Both the position numbers and the translations under genes were made by a program. Below are positions 1-7,424 of a stretch of 64,000 nucleotides of DNA, one piece after another. The first letter of the stretch is position 1, and the number at the start of each line of letters is the position of its first letter. The notes under the pieces were generated by a model, which saw nothing but the letters and a program-made list of their open reading frames with translations, was not told the origin of the DNA and searched no databases. The DNA is from Paenarthrobacter sp. A20 (GTDB taxonomy: Bacteria; Actinomycetota; Actinomycetes; Actinomycetales; Micrococcaceae), in NCBI RefSeq assembly GCF_024168825.1, contig NZ_JALJWH010000001.1:4898001-4962000 (forward strand), given 5' to 3'.

Positions 1-813
1 GAGGAGAAGAACGCCGCTGTGTTCGCGGATGCCAAAGTGCAGAAGCGTACTGGCGAAGCCGCATTCTTCGATGTCGACAACACGTTGATGAAGGGCGCGA
101 GCCTCTTCCACGTGGCCCGCAAAATGTATGAGCGCAAGGCATTTACGCTCCCCCAAGCTGCTGGTTTCGCCTGGAAGCAGTTCAAATTCGTCATGCGCGG
201 CGAAAACATGGAAGACGTCCACGCAGTGCGCGACTCCGCCCTTACCCTCGCCGCCGGCATCACCGTGGATGACATCAAGGCATTGGGCGAAGAGGTCTAC
301 GACGAAATGATCGAGTCGCGGATCTGGCCCGGAACCAAGGCCTTGGCGGAACAACACCTCAGGGTCGGCCGGAAGGTGTGGCTTGTGACGGCAACACCCA
401 TCGAGGTTGCCACGGTCATTTCCACACGGCTCGGCCTGACGGGCGCCCTTGGCACAGTGGGCGAAGTCGAAGACGGAATGTACACAGGGAAACTTGTGGG
501 TGACATCCTGCACGGGCCCGCAAAAGCCGTCGCCGTTCAACTCGTCGCCGACCGGGAGGGCCTGGACCTGGAGCACTGCTGGGCCTACAGCGATTCAGCC
601 AACGACATTCCGCTGCTGACCATGGTGGGGCACCCCGTAGTGATCAACCCGGATGCCAAGCTCCGCAGGCACGCCCGCGAGAACAACTGGCCCGTGTACG
701 ACTTCCGTTCCGGTCGCCGCGCAGCAACGCTGGGCCTAAAGGCCGCCACCGTCGGCGGAGCGATCTACGGTCTGTGGCGAGGATTCTCAAGGTTCCGCGG
801 CCCCCGCATCTGA
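1..813 (+). CDS. HAD-IB family phosphatase (SerB-like), 5' end cut by window edge
   Basis: Haloacid-dehalogenase superfamily phosphatase of subfamily IB, the group containing phosphoserine phosphatase SerB. Seen: the motif I signature FFDVDNTLMKG with the nucleophile/acid Asp pair, and a motif III/IV region reading YSDSANDIPLL. A Gly/Arg-rich C-terminus (GGAIYGLWRGFSRFRG) could be a short membrane-associating segment. A GTG at 19 is a possible start, but the frame is open to base 1 with sensible residues (EEKNAAV), so the true start is probably upstream of the window. Substrate cannot be told from sequence. In Mycobacterium tuberculosis a SerB1-type gene lies close to the proC/bS22 block, which fits the neighbours here. 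The stop codon directly abuts a tandem repeat. Confidence 0.8.
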   Translation, partial: EEKNAAVFADAKVQKRTGEAAFFDVDNTLMKGASLFHVARKMYERKAFTLPQAAGFAWKQFKFVMRGENMEDVHAVRDSALTLAAGITVDDIKALGEEVYDEMIESRIWPGTKALAEQHLRVGRKVWLVTATPIEVATVISTRLGLTGALGTVGEVEDGMYTGKLVGDILHGPAKAVAVQLVADREGLDLEHCWAYSDSANDIPLLTMVGHPVVINPDAKLRRHARENNWPVYDFRSGRRAATLGLKAATVGGAIYGLWRGFSRFRGPRI

Positions 814-921
814 CCCCCTCTCACCAAACAGCCCCTCCCGGCCAACCCCCTCTCACCAAACAGCCCCTCCCGCCCAACCCCCTCTCACCAAACAGCCCCT
901 CCCGGCCAACCCCCTCTCACC
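814..921. repeat. 32-bp-period tandem repeat, three full copies plus a partial one
   Basis: Copies begin at 814, 846, 878 and 910, each opening with CCCCCTCTCACC; copies 1-3 are nearly identical over the full 32 bp and copy 4 breaks off after 12 bp. The first copy begins directly after the TGA of the preceding gene. The same octamer in inverted orientation (GGTGAGAG), also every 32 bp, recurs at 1950-2023 on the other side of the next gene. Confidence 0.85.
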
Positions 922-991
922 GCATGAGTTCAGCCACAGCGCCTGTGGATAACTTCTGCACGTGCTGGGCTTCTTGGGCAACAATGCCCGT

Positions 992-1954
992 ATGCAAAAA
1001 CCGTCGCCCGTTCCTGCCTTGCTGGCTTCTGCCCCCTTCACCATTGACGAGGCCAAGGCTGCGGGCTTGGAGCATGCGCAGCTCCGAAATCGAAACTCAT
1101 TCGAAAGTGTCAGCCAAGGAATCTACCGTCCCACCAATTGGGACTTTGACCTGACGGAAGCTGCGCGATCCCTCTCAGCGGCGAGTCCTGGCGCATGGAT
1201 CTCCCATGTGACCGCCGCCAGGATACACGGCCTTTTCCTCCCGCCGTGGCTGGCCGATTCACATGAACTGCACCTCAGTAAGCCAACGAAACTCCCCTCA
1301 GCGCGGCGACGAGGCATCATCGGACACACGGTGATCGTGGACGAATCCGAAATCGAGTTCAACCACGGCATGTGGATGAGCACCCGCTCCAGGACATGGC
1401 TGGACCTGGCACGCCGACTACCGTTGAAAGAGCTGGTCTGTGTAGGCGACCAAATCATTCGCACCCCTCGGCAGGAGTTTGAAGGACGCGAAACTCCGTT
1501 CAGTTCCATCGCGGCACTTCGGAAAATGCTTGACCGGCACAAGAACCTGCAAGGTGTGGTCCGGGCACGCGAAGCACTTGAACTGATGAGGGTCGGTGCT
1601 GACTCGGCGCCGGAGTCGATGCTTCGTCTGGCCATGCTCGACGCAGGCCTCGCAGAACCTGAGCTCCAGATACGGCTACGGGCGGACGACCCGTACTCTC
1701 CATCCGCGGACCTCGGCTTCCGCGTGCGGCGCCTGGCCATTCAGTACGACGGCGAACATCACCTTGAGGAGGAACAGTTCTTCAGCGATCGGCGCCGCGA
1801 CAAAGCTTTCGCGGCGGCGGGCTGGACCGTTCTTGTCTTCGGAAAAGACGATCTGGCAGACGGATTCGCCAAGGCGATACTGCACATCAAGAGGGCCCTA
1901 CCGAACGGCTGGATTGACCCGGCTGTGGAGTCGGGTTTCGCGCCGGGACGGTGA
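992..1954 (+). CDS. DUF559/Vsr-like endonuclease-fold protein with AbiEi-like N-terminus
   Basis: A 320-residue protein of the actinobacterial group that joins an AbiEi-antitoxin-like helix-turn-helix N-terminal half to a C-terminal DUF559 (Vsr/restriction-endonuclease-like) domain. Seen: the motif IQYDGEHH near residue 250, followed by DRRRDKAFAAAGWTVLVF, the conserved D...R...GW.V pattern of the fold. ATG at 992 is preferred over GTG at 962, which adds only a short unconserved stretch; neither has a strong ribosome site. The role of these proteins is not established; they are common single genes in Arthrobacter-type genomes. The stop codon lies inside the first GGTGAGAG repeat of the downstream array, so the repeats fit tightly around this gene. 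Confidence 0.7.
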   Translation: MQKPSPVPALLASAPFTIDEAKAAGLEHAQLRNRNSFESVSQGIYRPTNWDFDLTEAARSLSAASPGAWISHVTAARIHGLFLPPWLADSHELHLSKPTKLPSARRRGIIGHTVIVDESEIEFNHGMWMSTRSRTWLDLARRLPLKELVCVGDQIIRTPRQEFEGRETPFSSIAALRKMLDRHKNLQGVVRAREALELMRVGADSAPESMLRLAMLDAGLAEPELQIRLRADDPYSPSADLGFRVRRLAIQYDGEHHLEEEQFFSDRRRDKAFAAAGWTVLVFGKDDLADGFAKAILHIKRALPNGWIDPAVESGFAPGR

Positions 1955-2023
1955 GAGAGGCTTCCGCCAAAAGGCCCGAACGGTGAGAGAGCGCCAGCAA
2001 AAACCGTGCCGACGGTGAGAGGG
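1950..2023. repeat. 32-bp-period repeat, inverted relative to the array at 814-921
   Basis: GGTGAGAG occurs at 1950, 1982 and 2014, exactly 32 bp apart; the intervening 24 bp are diverged but all are GC-rich with an AAAA tract in copies 1 and 2. The reverse complement of the 814-921 unit contains the same octamer (GGTGAGAGGGGG). The stop codon of the preceding gene (1952-1954) is inside the first copy. Confidence 0.75.
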
Positions 2024-2057
2024 GATCGGTGGTTGGGGGCGGGGTCCGGGATGCAAA

Positions 2058-2089
2058 AATGCCCGCCACCTCGAAAGGCAACGGGCATT
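2058..2089 (-). terminator. Intrinsic terminator of the bS22 gene
   Basis: Inverted repeat AATGCCCG / CGGGCATT with a 16-nt loop; on the minus strand the stem is followed by TTT. It lies 20 bp past the bS22 stop codon. Confidence 0.6.
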
Positions 2090-2108
2090 CACGCTTGATG
2101 AAGTATCT

Positions 2109-2207
2109 CTACTTCTTATTGCGGCGCTGGTGGCGGGTCTTGCGAAGCAGCTTGCGGTGCTTCTTCTTGGCCATACGCTTGCGGCGCTTCTTAATAACTG
2201 AACCCAC
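2109..2207 (-). CDS. 30S ribosomal protein bS22 (AURKAIP1/COX24 family), 32 aa
   Basis: A very short gene that automatic calling often misses. Translation starts with GTG and begins GSVIKKRRKRMAKKKHRKLL, ends RRNKK: the extremely basic sequence typical of the small actinobacterial subunit protein bS22, first seen in the Mycobacterium smegmatis ribosome. GTG at 2207 is supported by AAGGAA six bases upstream; an internal ATG would remove the conserved GSVIKKRRKR start. It is followed by a terminator at 2058-2089. Gene order bS22 next to an excisionase-like HTH gene is conserved in actinobacteria (Rv0500B/Rv0500A in M. tuberculosis). Confidence 0.9.
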   Translation of the reverse strand: MGSVIKKRRKRMAKKKHRKLLRKTRHQRRNKK

Positions 2208-2344
2208 GAAAGTTCCTTACAAACTAGAAGTTCCTGTCTGTTGGAACAGATCCGCGGAAGCAGACAGTACAACTGACAGATTCTTACATTGACGTAAAAC
2301 GTTCCTTAACAGAGTACCGCTTCAAAGGGGTACCCCATGACCAC

Positions 2345-2361
2345 GGTCCGCTGGACGGACC
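2345..2361. terminator. Short hairpin downstream of the HTH gene
   Basis: GGTCCG/CGGACC with a 5-nt loop, ten bases past the HTH gene stop on the minus strand. No U-run follows, so termination is uncertain; a read-through into bS22 is possible. Confidence 0.3.
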
Positions 2362-2370
2362 CCGGCAGCC

Positions 2371-2583
2371 TCAGGCGGTCTCGGATTGTCCGTCAACCAC
2401 AGCACCCTTGAGGTACTGGGCAACAGCCTCTTCAGGAACCCGGAAGGAACGGCCGAACCTTACGGCGGGCATTTCCCCTGAGTGGACCAGGCGATACACA
2501 GTCATTTTGGAAACACGCAGGACGTCGGCCACTTCAGCCACCGTCATGAAACGCGCATTCGAGAAGTTAGTCTCTGCGGACAT
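2371..2583 (-). CDS. Excisionase-family (BldC/MerR-like) helix-turn-helix DNA-binding protein, 70 aa
   Basis: Small one-domain DNA-binding protein. Seen: the helix-turn-helix MTVAEVADVLRVSKMTVYRL at about residues 13-32, followed by the wing HSGEMPAVRFGRSFRVPEEAV, the pattern of the excisionase/HTH_17 family. ATG at 2583 is chosen because AAGGAA precedes it; the frame runs open much further upstream but that part is compositionally unlike a protein. The orthologous gene next to bS22 and proC in mycobacteria is Rv0500A. Target genes are unknown. Confidence 0.8.
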   Translation of the reverse strand: MSAETNFSNARFMTVAEVADVLRVSKMTVYRLVHSGEMPAVRFGRSFRVPEEAVAQYLKGAVVDGQSETA

Positions 2584-2723
2584 TTCCCATATTCCTTTGC
2601 TCTCAGCCGGTAAGGACACCCCCCGTAGAACGGTGTGCCGATGCTGAGCCATCAAACAACCATGTGCTAGATACTCTAGAGGCTGATGGGGCCAATGTGA
2701 AAGTACTTTCGGAAAGTGGGACC

Positions 2724-3872
2724 CTACTCCTCCGTCGCTGCACGACGCTTCCGTGCCGACGCTGCGAGCTGTTCCAAGACCGACGCCGTGACGTCCCACT
2801 CCATGCAGGCGTCGGTGACGCTCTGGCCGTAAACGAGTTCCTGTTCGCCTGCCAATTGCTTGGCGGTGTCCAGGTTCTGCGCTCCTCCCACCAGGAAACT
2901 TTCCAGCATGACGCCGGCAATCGGCGAGGTCTCCCCCGTCTCGAGCTGCGCACCGATTTCCAGCGCAACCTCGGCTTGGCGGTGGTGGCTCTTGCCGCTG
3001 TTGGCGTGGCTGGCGTCCACGATCAAGCGCGGGTTCAGCCCCTTGGCAGCGAGCTTGGACGATGCAGCCGCGACGTCTTCCATGGAGTAGTTGGGCCCCT
3101 TGCGTCCGCCACGCAGGATCACGTGGGTGTCCGGGTTGCCGGACGTCGCCACGAGGGCCGCGCGGCCGTCGTCGTCGATTCCCAGGAAGGCCTGCTCAGC
3201 GGCGGACGCGCCACAAGCGTCGATGGCCACCTGCAGGTCTCCGTCGGTGCCGTTCTTGAAACCGATGGGCATGGACAGTCCGGAGGCGAGCTGGCGGTGG
3301 ATCTGGCTTTCGGTGGTGCGCGCGCCGATGGCACCCCAGGAGACCAGGTCAGCCATGTACTGAGGGCTGATCGGCTCAAGGAACTCGGTGGCCGTGGGCA
3401 GGCCCAGCGCGGTGACCTGCTTCAGGAAACCCCGGGCGGCGCGAAGACCAGCGGCAATGTCGTGGCTGCCGTCCAGGTGGGGATCGTTGATCAGGCCCTT
3501 CCAGCCGACGGTGGTGCGCGGCTTCTCGAAGTAGGTCCGCATAACGATCAGCAAGTCTTCCTTGTGCTTCTCCGCCTGGCTGACCAGTCGGCGGGCGTAT
3601 TCCAGGCCGGCTTTGGGATCGTGGATGGAGCACGGGCCAACGATCACCAGAAGGCGGTCGTCCACGCCGTCCATGATGGCGCGGACCTGGTCACGGCCGC
3701 GGTCGACGACGGCCGCTGAGCGGGCGTCCAGCGGCAACTCTGCGATGAGGTCCTGGGGTGCCGGAAGCGGCTCGAAACGGGCAACCCGGAGGTTGGAGGT
3801 GCTGGGCTGGGCTGCTTGCCCGGAATCAGCGGAGTCGAGCGATTCGGTGTGTTCTGCGGCGATGCTGGTCAT
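2724..3872 (-). CDS. aroF: 3-deoxy-7-phosphoheptulonate (DAHP) synthase, class I
   Basis: First enzyme of the shikimate pathway: condenses phosphoenolpyruvate with erythrose 4-phosphate. Seen: GPCSIHD at residues 79-85 and RTYFEKPRT at 112-120, the PEP/metal-site signatures of the class I (AroFGH) type, and a total of 382 residues against about 350 for E. coli enzymes, the excess being an N-terminal extension of about 30. The ATG at 3872 is preceded by AGGAC. Upstream is a 19-codon open frame rich in aromatic codons and several competing RNA stems, so expression is probably controlled by ribosome-mediated attenuation, as known for aroF of Corynebacterium glutamicum with its aroR leader. Which isozyme (Phe-, Tyr- or Trp-regulated) cannot be told. 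Confidence 0.92.
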   Translation of the reverse strand: MTSIAAEHTESLDSADSGQAAQPSTSNLRVARFEPLPAPQDLIAELPLDARSAAVVDRGRDQVRAIMDGVDDRLLVIVGPCSIHDPKAGLEYARRLVSQAEKHKEDLLIVMRTYFEKPRTTVGWKGLINDPHLDGSHDIAAGLRAARGFLKQVTALGLPTATEFLEPISPQYMADLVSWGAIGARTTESQIHRQLASGLSMPIGFKNGTDGDLQVAIDACGASAAEQAFLGIDDDGRAALVATSGNPDTHVILRGGRKGPNYSMEDVAAASSKLAAKGLNPRLIVDASHANSGKSHHRQAEVALEIGAQLETGETSPIAGVMLESFLVGGAQNLDTAKQLAGEQELVYGQSVTDACMEWDVTASVLEQLAASARKRRAATEE

Positions 3873-3898
3873 TTCTGGGTCCTGTTCCGGGATGCGGA

Positions 3899-3967
3899 GC
3901 GGGCCCTTTTTCAGAACCCGCCGGATATGGCGAAGGGCAGAGAATAATCTCTGCCCTGTTGGCTCTG
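3899..3967 (-). promoter_or_regulatory. Putative attenuator stems upstream of DAHP synthase
   Basis: Between leader peptide and structural gene the RNA can form: (i) UUGGCUCUG (4016-4008, leader codons 11-13) with CAGAGCCAA (3967-3959); (ii) a perfect 9-bp hairpin GGGCAGAGA/UCUCUGCCC at 3935-3956; (iii) GCGGG/CCCGC (3921-3917 with 3903-3899). CAGAGCC of (i) can instead pair with GGUUCUG (3918-3912), which would break stem (iii). The exclusivity is what attenuation needs, but no clear U-run follows stem (iii), so it may act on translation or by Rho. Confidence 0.5.
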
Positions 3968-3986
3968 AAGGAAAGTTGGATGCGTG

Positions 3987-4046
3987 TCAGTTAGACGCGG
4001 GCCCCTCCAGAGCCAACGAAAAATACGCATACCAACGGTTTGTCAT
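3987..4046 (-). CDS. aroR: Aromatic leader peptide (aroR-like), 19 aa
   Basis: An ATG-started 19-codon frame, sequence MTNRWYAYFSLALEGPASN, ending in TGA 114 bases before the DAHP synthase start. Four of the five residues 5-9 are Trp, Tyr, Tyr and Phe, far above chance and exactly the three end products of the pathway. A ribosome stalled there would cover the UUGGCUCUG segment of codons 11-13 that pairs with CAGAGCCAA downstream. This is the architecture of the AroR leader reported for C. glutamicum aroF. The frame continues upstream without a stop, but no good start with conserved content is seen there. Function as leader is inference; the sequence feature is clear. Confidence 0.7.
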   Translation of the reverse strand: MTNRWYAYFSLALEGPASN

Positions 4047-4092
4047 AGCCACACCATAACCGCGGTTCTTCACAGCGGGCAAATCCTGTCCA

Positions 4093-5112
4093 TCAAGATG
4101 ACAACAGTTTGCGCAGGAACTGCAACTGCCGGATCCAGTGGTGCTCCTGGCCGCCTTCGTGATTGTTGAAGCGGTACACCTCAATGTCCTTCTCGGGCGC
4201 GCTGCCCTTTTCGCGGGAGCCAATGCCGTAGTTGTTGTAGCTCGCGAACACGGTGGACGGAGGGCAGATGTCGTCCATCTGGGCAGCGGAGAACAGCGCG
4301 GGTACCGTTGCCGCGCGGCCGAGGTGCACGCCGTCGAAGTAGTTCAGCACCGCCAGCATGGGCTGGTACTTGTCGCGATGCCGCCCCAGGAACCCGGCGA
4401 TCTCCGGATACGGACCGCGCGGGGTGATGTCGATGGCGCGCGGGAAGTCCTGCAGGAACGGGACGTCGGGCAGCGCGGCGATGACGCCGTCGAGCCTTCC
4501 GGCCGTCAGCCCGGCGGCAGCAACTGTGATGCCGCCGCCCTGGCTCACGCCGGCCAGCACCACCTTGGCAGGGTCGACGGCGGGATGGCTCTGTGCCGCT
4601 TCCACCGCACGGAACGCGTCCACGTAGACGCGCCGGAAGTAGTAGTTGTCCTGGTGGTCGGCACCCCGGGTCATGAGCCCTGCATAGTTGACGCCACCTG
4701 CTGACGCATGCGGATCCGGCGTATCCCCCGAGACGCCGCCATAGCCCTGGCCTCGGGTGTCCATGATGAAGTGCGCGTAGCCCGCCTGGGCCCATCGGGT
4801 GTTCTGGTTCACCAGGCCCCGGCCGCCCGAGTAGCCAATGTACTCGACCACCACGGGAAGCCGCTGGCCTGCCTCCAGGTGTGCTGGCACGTGAAGCCAG
4901 CCCTTGATGCGGTCTCCGCCGAAGCCGGAGAAGGAGACGTCGAAGGTGTCGATCACTGAGAGGTAGTTATCCACGGGTTCGAACACGGCGTCCAGCGGAA
5001 GGGCCCTGGCCTCGGAAATGGTGCGGTCCCAAAAGGCGTCCAGATCTGCTGGTGGGACCGCGCTTGAGGTGTAGTCGCGGAGCTGCTCAAGGGGAAGGTC
5101 AAAGAGGGGCAT
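4093..5112 (-). CDS. Acetylxylan esterase / cephalosporin-C deacetylase family (CE7)
   Basis: Cytoplasmic alpha/beta-hydrolase that removes acetyl groups from sugars and short oligosaccharides. Seen: nucleophile elbow GVSQGG with Ser190, the acid in MDDICPP (Asp280/281), His318 in NNHEGG, and the CE7 signature RGQGYGG at 120-126. Length 339 matches the family (about 320-340). No signal peptide, so it acts on imported substrate. It is the last gene of a minus-strand run that starts with a YesL-like gene at 10920 and passes through a binding protein, two permeases, a rhamnogalacturonan acetylesterase and a YesU-like gene, which points to acetylated pectic oligosaccharides as substrate. The start at 5112 has TAGGAT upstream. 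Confidence 0.88.
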   Translation of the reverse strand: MPLFDLPLEQLRDYTSSAVPPADLDAFWDRTISEARALPLDAVFEPVDNYLSVIDTFDVSFSGFGGDRIKGWLHVPAHLEAGQRLPVVVEYIGYSGGRGLVNQNTRWAQAGYAHFIMDTRGQGYGGVSGDTPDPHASAGGVNYAGLMTRGADHQDNYYFRRVYVDAFRAVEAAQSHPAVDPAKVVLAGVSQGGGITVAAAGLTAGRLDGVIAALPDVPFLQDFPRAIDITPRGPYPEIAGFLGRHRDKYQPMLAVLNYFDGVHLGRAATVPALFSAAQMDDICPPSTVFASYNNYGIGSREKGSAPEKDIEVYRFNNHEGGQEHHWIRQLQFLRKLLSS

Positions 5113-5163
5113 GGGGACATCCTACGTCATGGTTTCGTGTGCCCCGTCACAGGGCCCACGTGG

Positions 5164-5856
5164 TCACAGGTTGCTGATGGACAGGTTGCGGTACGCGGCT
5201 TTCAGTGGAGCCATTTGGCGGATTCCGAAGTAGCCGCCGCCGAGTGGTTCTGCTGCGGGATCGGTCCATTCGAAGAGCCGCAAGTCATTGATGGCGAAGG
5301 CCACCCGCGGGCCGTCCTTGATCACTTCGATGCGATAGAAATCGTCGGCATCCCCGACGGGTGGAAGTGGATCGGCTCCCTGCGCCACCAGCTCGAAGCC
5401 TGCGCTCTTGCGGAGATTGCAGGTTCGGAACGCGCGCTCGGAAGGGTGCTTGTGCCGGAAGTAGGAGATGTGCAGGGCGTCGATATCCCCCGAATGGTAC
5501 TGGGGATAGAAACCGGTGCGGGGAGCCAGGGACGCCGAGAACAGGTCCTCGCCTCCGTGACCGCGGGCTGCGAAGAACGCCATGGCCAGGCCGGGCTCCT
5601 CCAGCGGCAGGAACTCCCAGGTGATCCGCACATGATCGGGAAGTTCCTCCGGGCACCAGAGGGTCCAATGGGCCTGGTCGCCGTGCTCTTCCGCGTCGAG
5701 GGAACCCGACAACACCAGCGCGTTGGTTCCGTCATCCGCGAGCCCCAGCCCGCCGCCGTCGGCCGTTCCATGGTTGTACGTTCCGAAGTGAACCGGCCCT
5801 TCGGCCACCCAACCAGCCACATCCGAAGGACCCCGCAAGGCGTTGGAGTAGATCAA
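5164..5856 (-). CDS. DUF1961 family protein (YesU-like)
   Basis: 230-residue protein of the concanavalin-like DUF1961 family, to which B. subtilis YesU of the rhamnogalacturonan operon belongs. Seen: beta-rich sequence with RTGFYPQYHSGDIDALHISY in the middle and GGGYFGIRQM near the C-terminus; no signal peptide. The start is TTG at 5856, overlapping the stop of the upstream acetylesterase by four bases (TTGA), with GGAG about seven bases before it, so translation is coupled. Catalytic activity has not been assigned to the family as far as I know; a polysaccharide-binding or lyase-like role on rhamnogalacturonan fragments is the usual guess from context. Confidence 0.8.
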   Translation of the reverse strand: MIYSNALRGPSDVAGWVAEGPVHFGTYNHGTADGGGLGLADDGTNALVLSGSLDAEEHGDQAHWTLWCPEELPDHVRITWEFLPLEEPGLAMAFFAARGHGGEDLFSASLAPRTGFYPQYHSGDIDALHISYFRHKHPSERAFRTCNLRKSAGFELVAQGADPLPPVGDADDFYRIEVIKDGPRVAFAINDLRLFEWTDPAAEPLGGGYFGIRQMAPLKAAYRNLSISNL

Positions 5857-6524
5857 TCGCGTACTCCGGCGCTGACCGTAGCCACCAGCCCGTAACCGAG
5901 GGATTCCAAATGCTCTGCCACGAACGCCGCGATCCGCCGGGCACCCTTTTCGTGGAAATGGGTGTTGTCCTCAAGCCCGCCGGCCCGGTGTGCGTGCTCG
6001 CCCGGAGCGAAGTGGAAGAAGAGCTCTTTGGAACCCTCTTCCCCCAGTTCCTGGTACAGGGAGCGCGTCCACTGGTTGAGGTCGATGACGTCCAGGCCGA
6101 GCTCCAAGCCAAGCTCCCGGACCACCACGGGGTAGTCCCCCAGCGTGACCTCAAGCTGCCCGTCCGCAAAGTGCCTGCGCTCAACCGAGGTACACAGGAC
6201 GGGAATGCCGCCTTTGGCGCGAACCTCGGCGACCATCCGCCGGAGGTTGTCCGTGTAGCCCGCGCGCGCCGCGAGGTGCTCGCGTTTCTGATCGTTATGC
6301 CCAAACTGGATGAGGACCAGGTCCCCCTGAACCGTCTGGTTGATGAGCTGGTACCAAAGACCCTCCTCGCGGAACGACTCCGTGGTGGCGCCGCCTTTGG
6401 CAAAGTTGTGGACGGCAGCCCACCAGTAGGTCTCGGGCGCAAGATGGGCGCCCCAGCCGCTCATCGGATATTCGTAGCTGGGACAGGCGGCAACAGTGGA
6501 GTCGCCCGCAAGGAGGATTTTCAT
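5853..6524 (-). CDS. rhgT: Rhamnogalacturonan acetylesterase, SGNH hydrolase (RhgT/YesT-like, CE12)
   Basis: Removes acetyl groups from galacturonate residues of rhamnogalacturonan I fragments. Seen: SGNH block I AGDST with nucleophile Ser9, block III GHND at 75-78, and block V DNTH with Asp186/His189; 223 residues, normal for RhgT/YesT. No signal peptide, hence intracellular, as in B. subtilis. AAAGGAC precedes the ATG. It overlaps the YesU-like gene by four bases and lies 28 bases after the permease gene, so it is in the same operon. The order permease-permease-esterase-DUF1961 repeats YesP-Q-(R-S)-T-U of B. subtilis with YesR and YesS missing. Confidence 0.87.
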   Translation of the reverse strand: MKILLAGDSTVAACPSYEYPMSGWGAHLAPETYWWAAVHNFAKGGATTESFREEGLWYQLINQTVQGDLVLIQFGHNDQKREHLAARAGYTDNLRRMVAEVRAKGGIPVLCTSVERRHFADGQLEVTLGDYPVVVRELGLELGLDVIDLNQWTRSLYQELGEEGSKELFFHFAPGEHAHRAGGLEDNTHFHEKGARRIAAFVAEHLESLGYGLVATVSAGVRD

Positions 6525-6551
6525 GGTTGTCCTTTCATCGGGAAGCGGCGC

Positions 6552-7424
6552 CTAGCCCTTCACGGAACCGATCAGCATTCCCTTGGCGAAGTGCTTCTGC
6601 AGGAAGGGGTAGAAGACCAGGATTGGCAGGGTTGCCACCACGATCACAGCAAATTTGATGCCCTGTTCCGGCGGGATATAGGAGGGGTCCACGTTGCCGG
6701 TACCCAGGAGATCCGAAGCGGCCGTAACCTGGCGCAGGTACATCTGCAGGGTCCACATGTTGTTATCGCTCAGGTAGAGCAGGGGCGACATGAAGTCGTT
6801 CCAGATCCCCACCGCGTAGAACAGCGCGAACGTGGCCAGTACCGGCTTGGACAACGGCAAGAGGATCCGCCAGAGGATCCCGATTTCCGTGGCACCGTCC
6901 ATCTTGGCCGACTCTTCCAACTCGGCCGGGAGCTCCTGGAAGAAGTTCTTGATGATGATCAGGCTGAACGGGTTGATGGCCGCCGGCAGGATAAGGGCCC
7001 AATACGAGTTCAGCAGGCCCAGGTCCTTGACCAGCAGGAATGTGGGAATCATGCCGCCGGAGAACACCATGGCGAAGACCACCAGGGACATGATCAGCTT
7101 CCGGCCCCGCAGGTTCTTCTTCGCCAACGGGTAGGCCATGGTCACGGTCAGGATGAGCTGGATCAGGGTGCCCACCAGCGTGACCAGCACAGTGGTGATC
7201 AGTGCCCGGGTGAAAGCCGGCGTGGAGAAGATGTACTCGTAGGCGCCCAGGGTGAATTGCTCGGGCCAGACGAAGAACGCCCGCCGGGTGATCTCGGCTT
7301 CGTTGGCGAAGGACCCGGCGATCACATAAATGAACGGCAGCAGGGTGATGATGCCGACCAGGCTCAGGAAGACGTAGTTTGCGGCATCAAAAACCCGTCC
7401 GCCGCGGGTGTTGTGAATCTTCAT
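6552..7424 (-). CDS. Carbohydrate ABC transporter permease, LplC/YesQ type
   Basis: Membrane subunit of a CUT1-type sugar importer. Seen: 290 residues, six predicted hydrophobic segments beginning YVFLSLVGIITLLPFIYVI, the LplC-family hallmark FVWPEQFTLGAYEYI, and the cytoplasmic EAA loop ELEESAKMDGATEIGILWRI that docks the ATPase. The ATG overlaps the stop of the partner permease by one base (TAATG), so both are coupled. The partner binding protein and permease are immediately upstream. No ATP-binding subunit is encoded in the operon. Confidence 0.9.
   Translation of the reverse strand: MKIHNTRGGRVFDAANYVFLSLVGIITLLPFIYVIAGSFANEAEITRRAFFVWPEQFTLGAYEYIFSTPAFTRALITTVLVTLVGTLIQLILTVTMAYPLAKKNLRGRKLIMSLVVFAMVFSGGMIPTFLLVKDLGLLNSYWALILPAAINPFSLIIIKNFFQELPAELEESAKMDGATEIGILWRILLPLSKPVLATFALFYAVGIWNDFMSPLLYLSDNNMWTLQMYLRQVTAASDLLGTGNVDPSYIPPEQGIKFAVIVVATLPILVFYPFLQKHFAKGMLIGSVKG

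Noticed and set aside
814..921. Regular 32-bp repeats as a CRISPR array
   Set aside because: The unit is repeated almost whole including the part that would be spacer, there are only three and a half copies, and no cas genes are present.
2664..3719. Long plus-strand frame of 351 codons opposite DAHP synthase
   Set aside because: Shadow of the real gene in high-GC DNA; composition is unlike a protein and DAHP synthase motifs are intact on the other strand. Other long antisense frames (for example 5910-7427, 7379-8569, 61401-63227) were dropped for the same reason.
3987..4223. A 78-residue protein gene upstream of DAHP synthase
   Set aside because: The frame overlaps the CE7 esterase gene; only the last 19 codons, starting at an ATG in the gap, make sense as a leader peptide.
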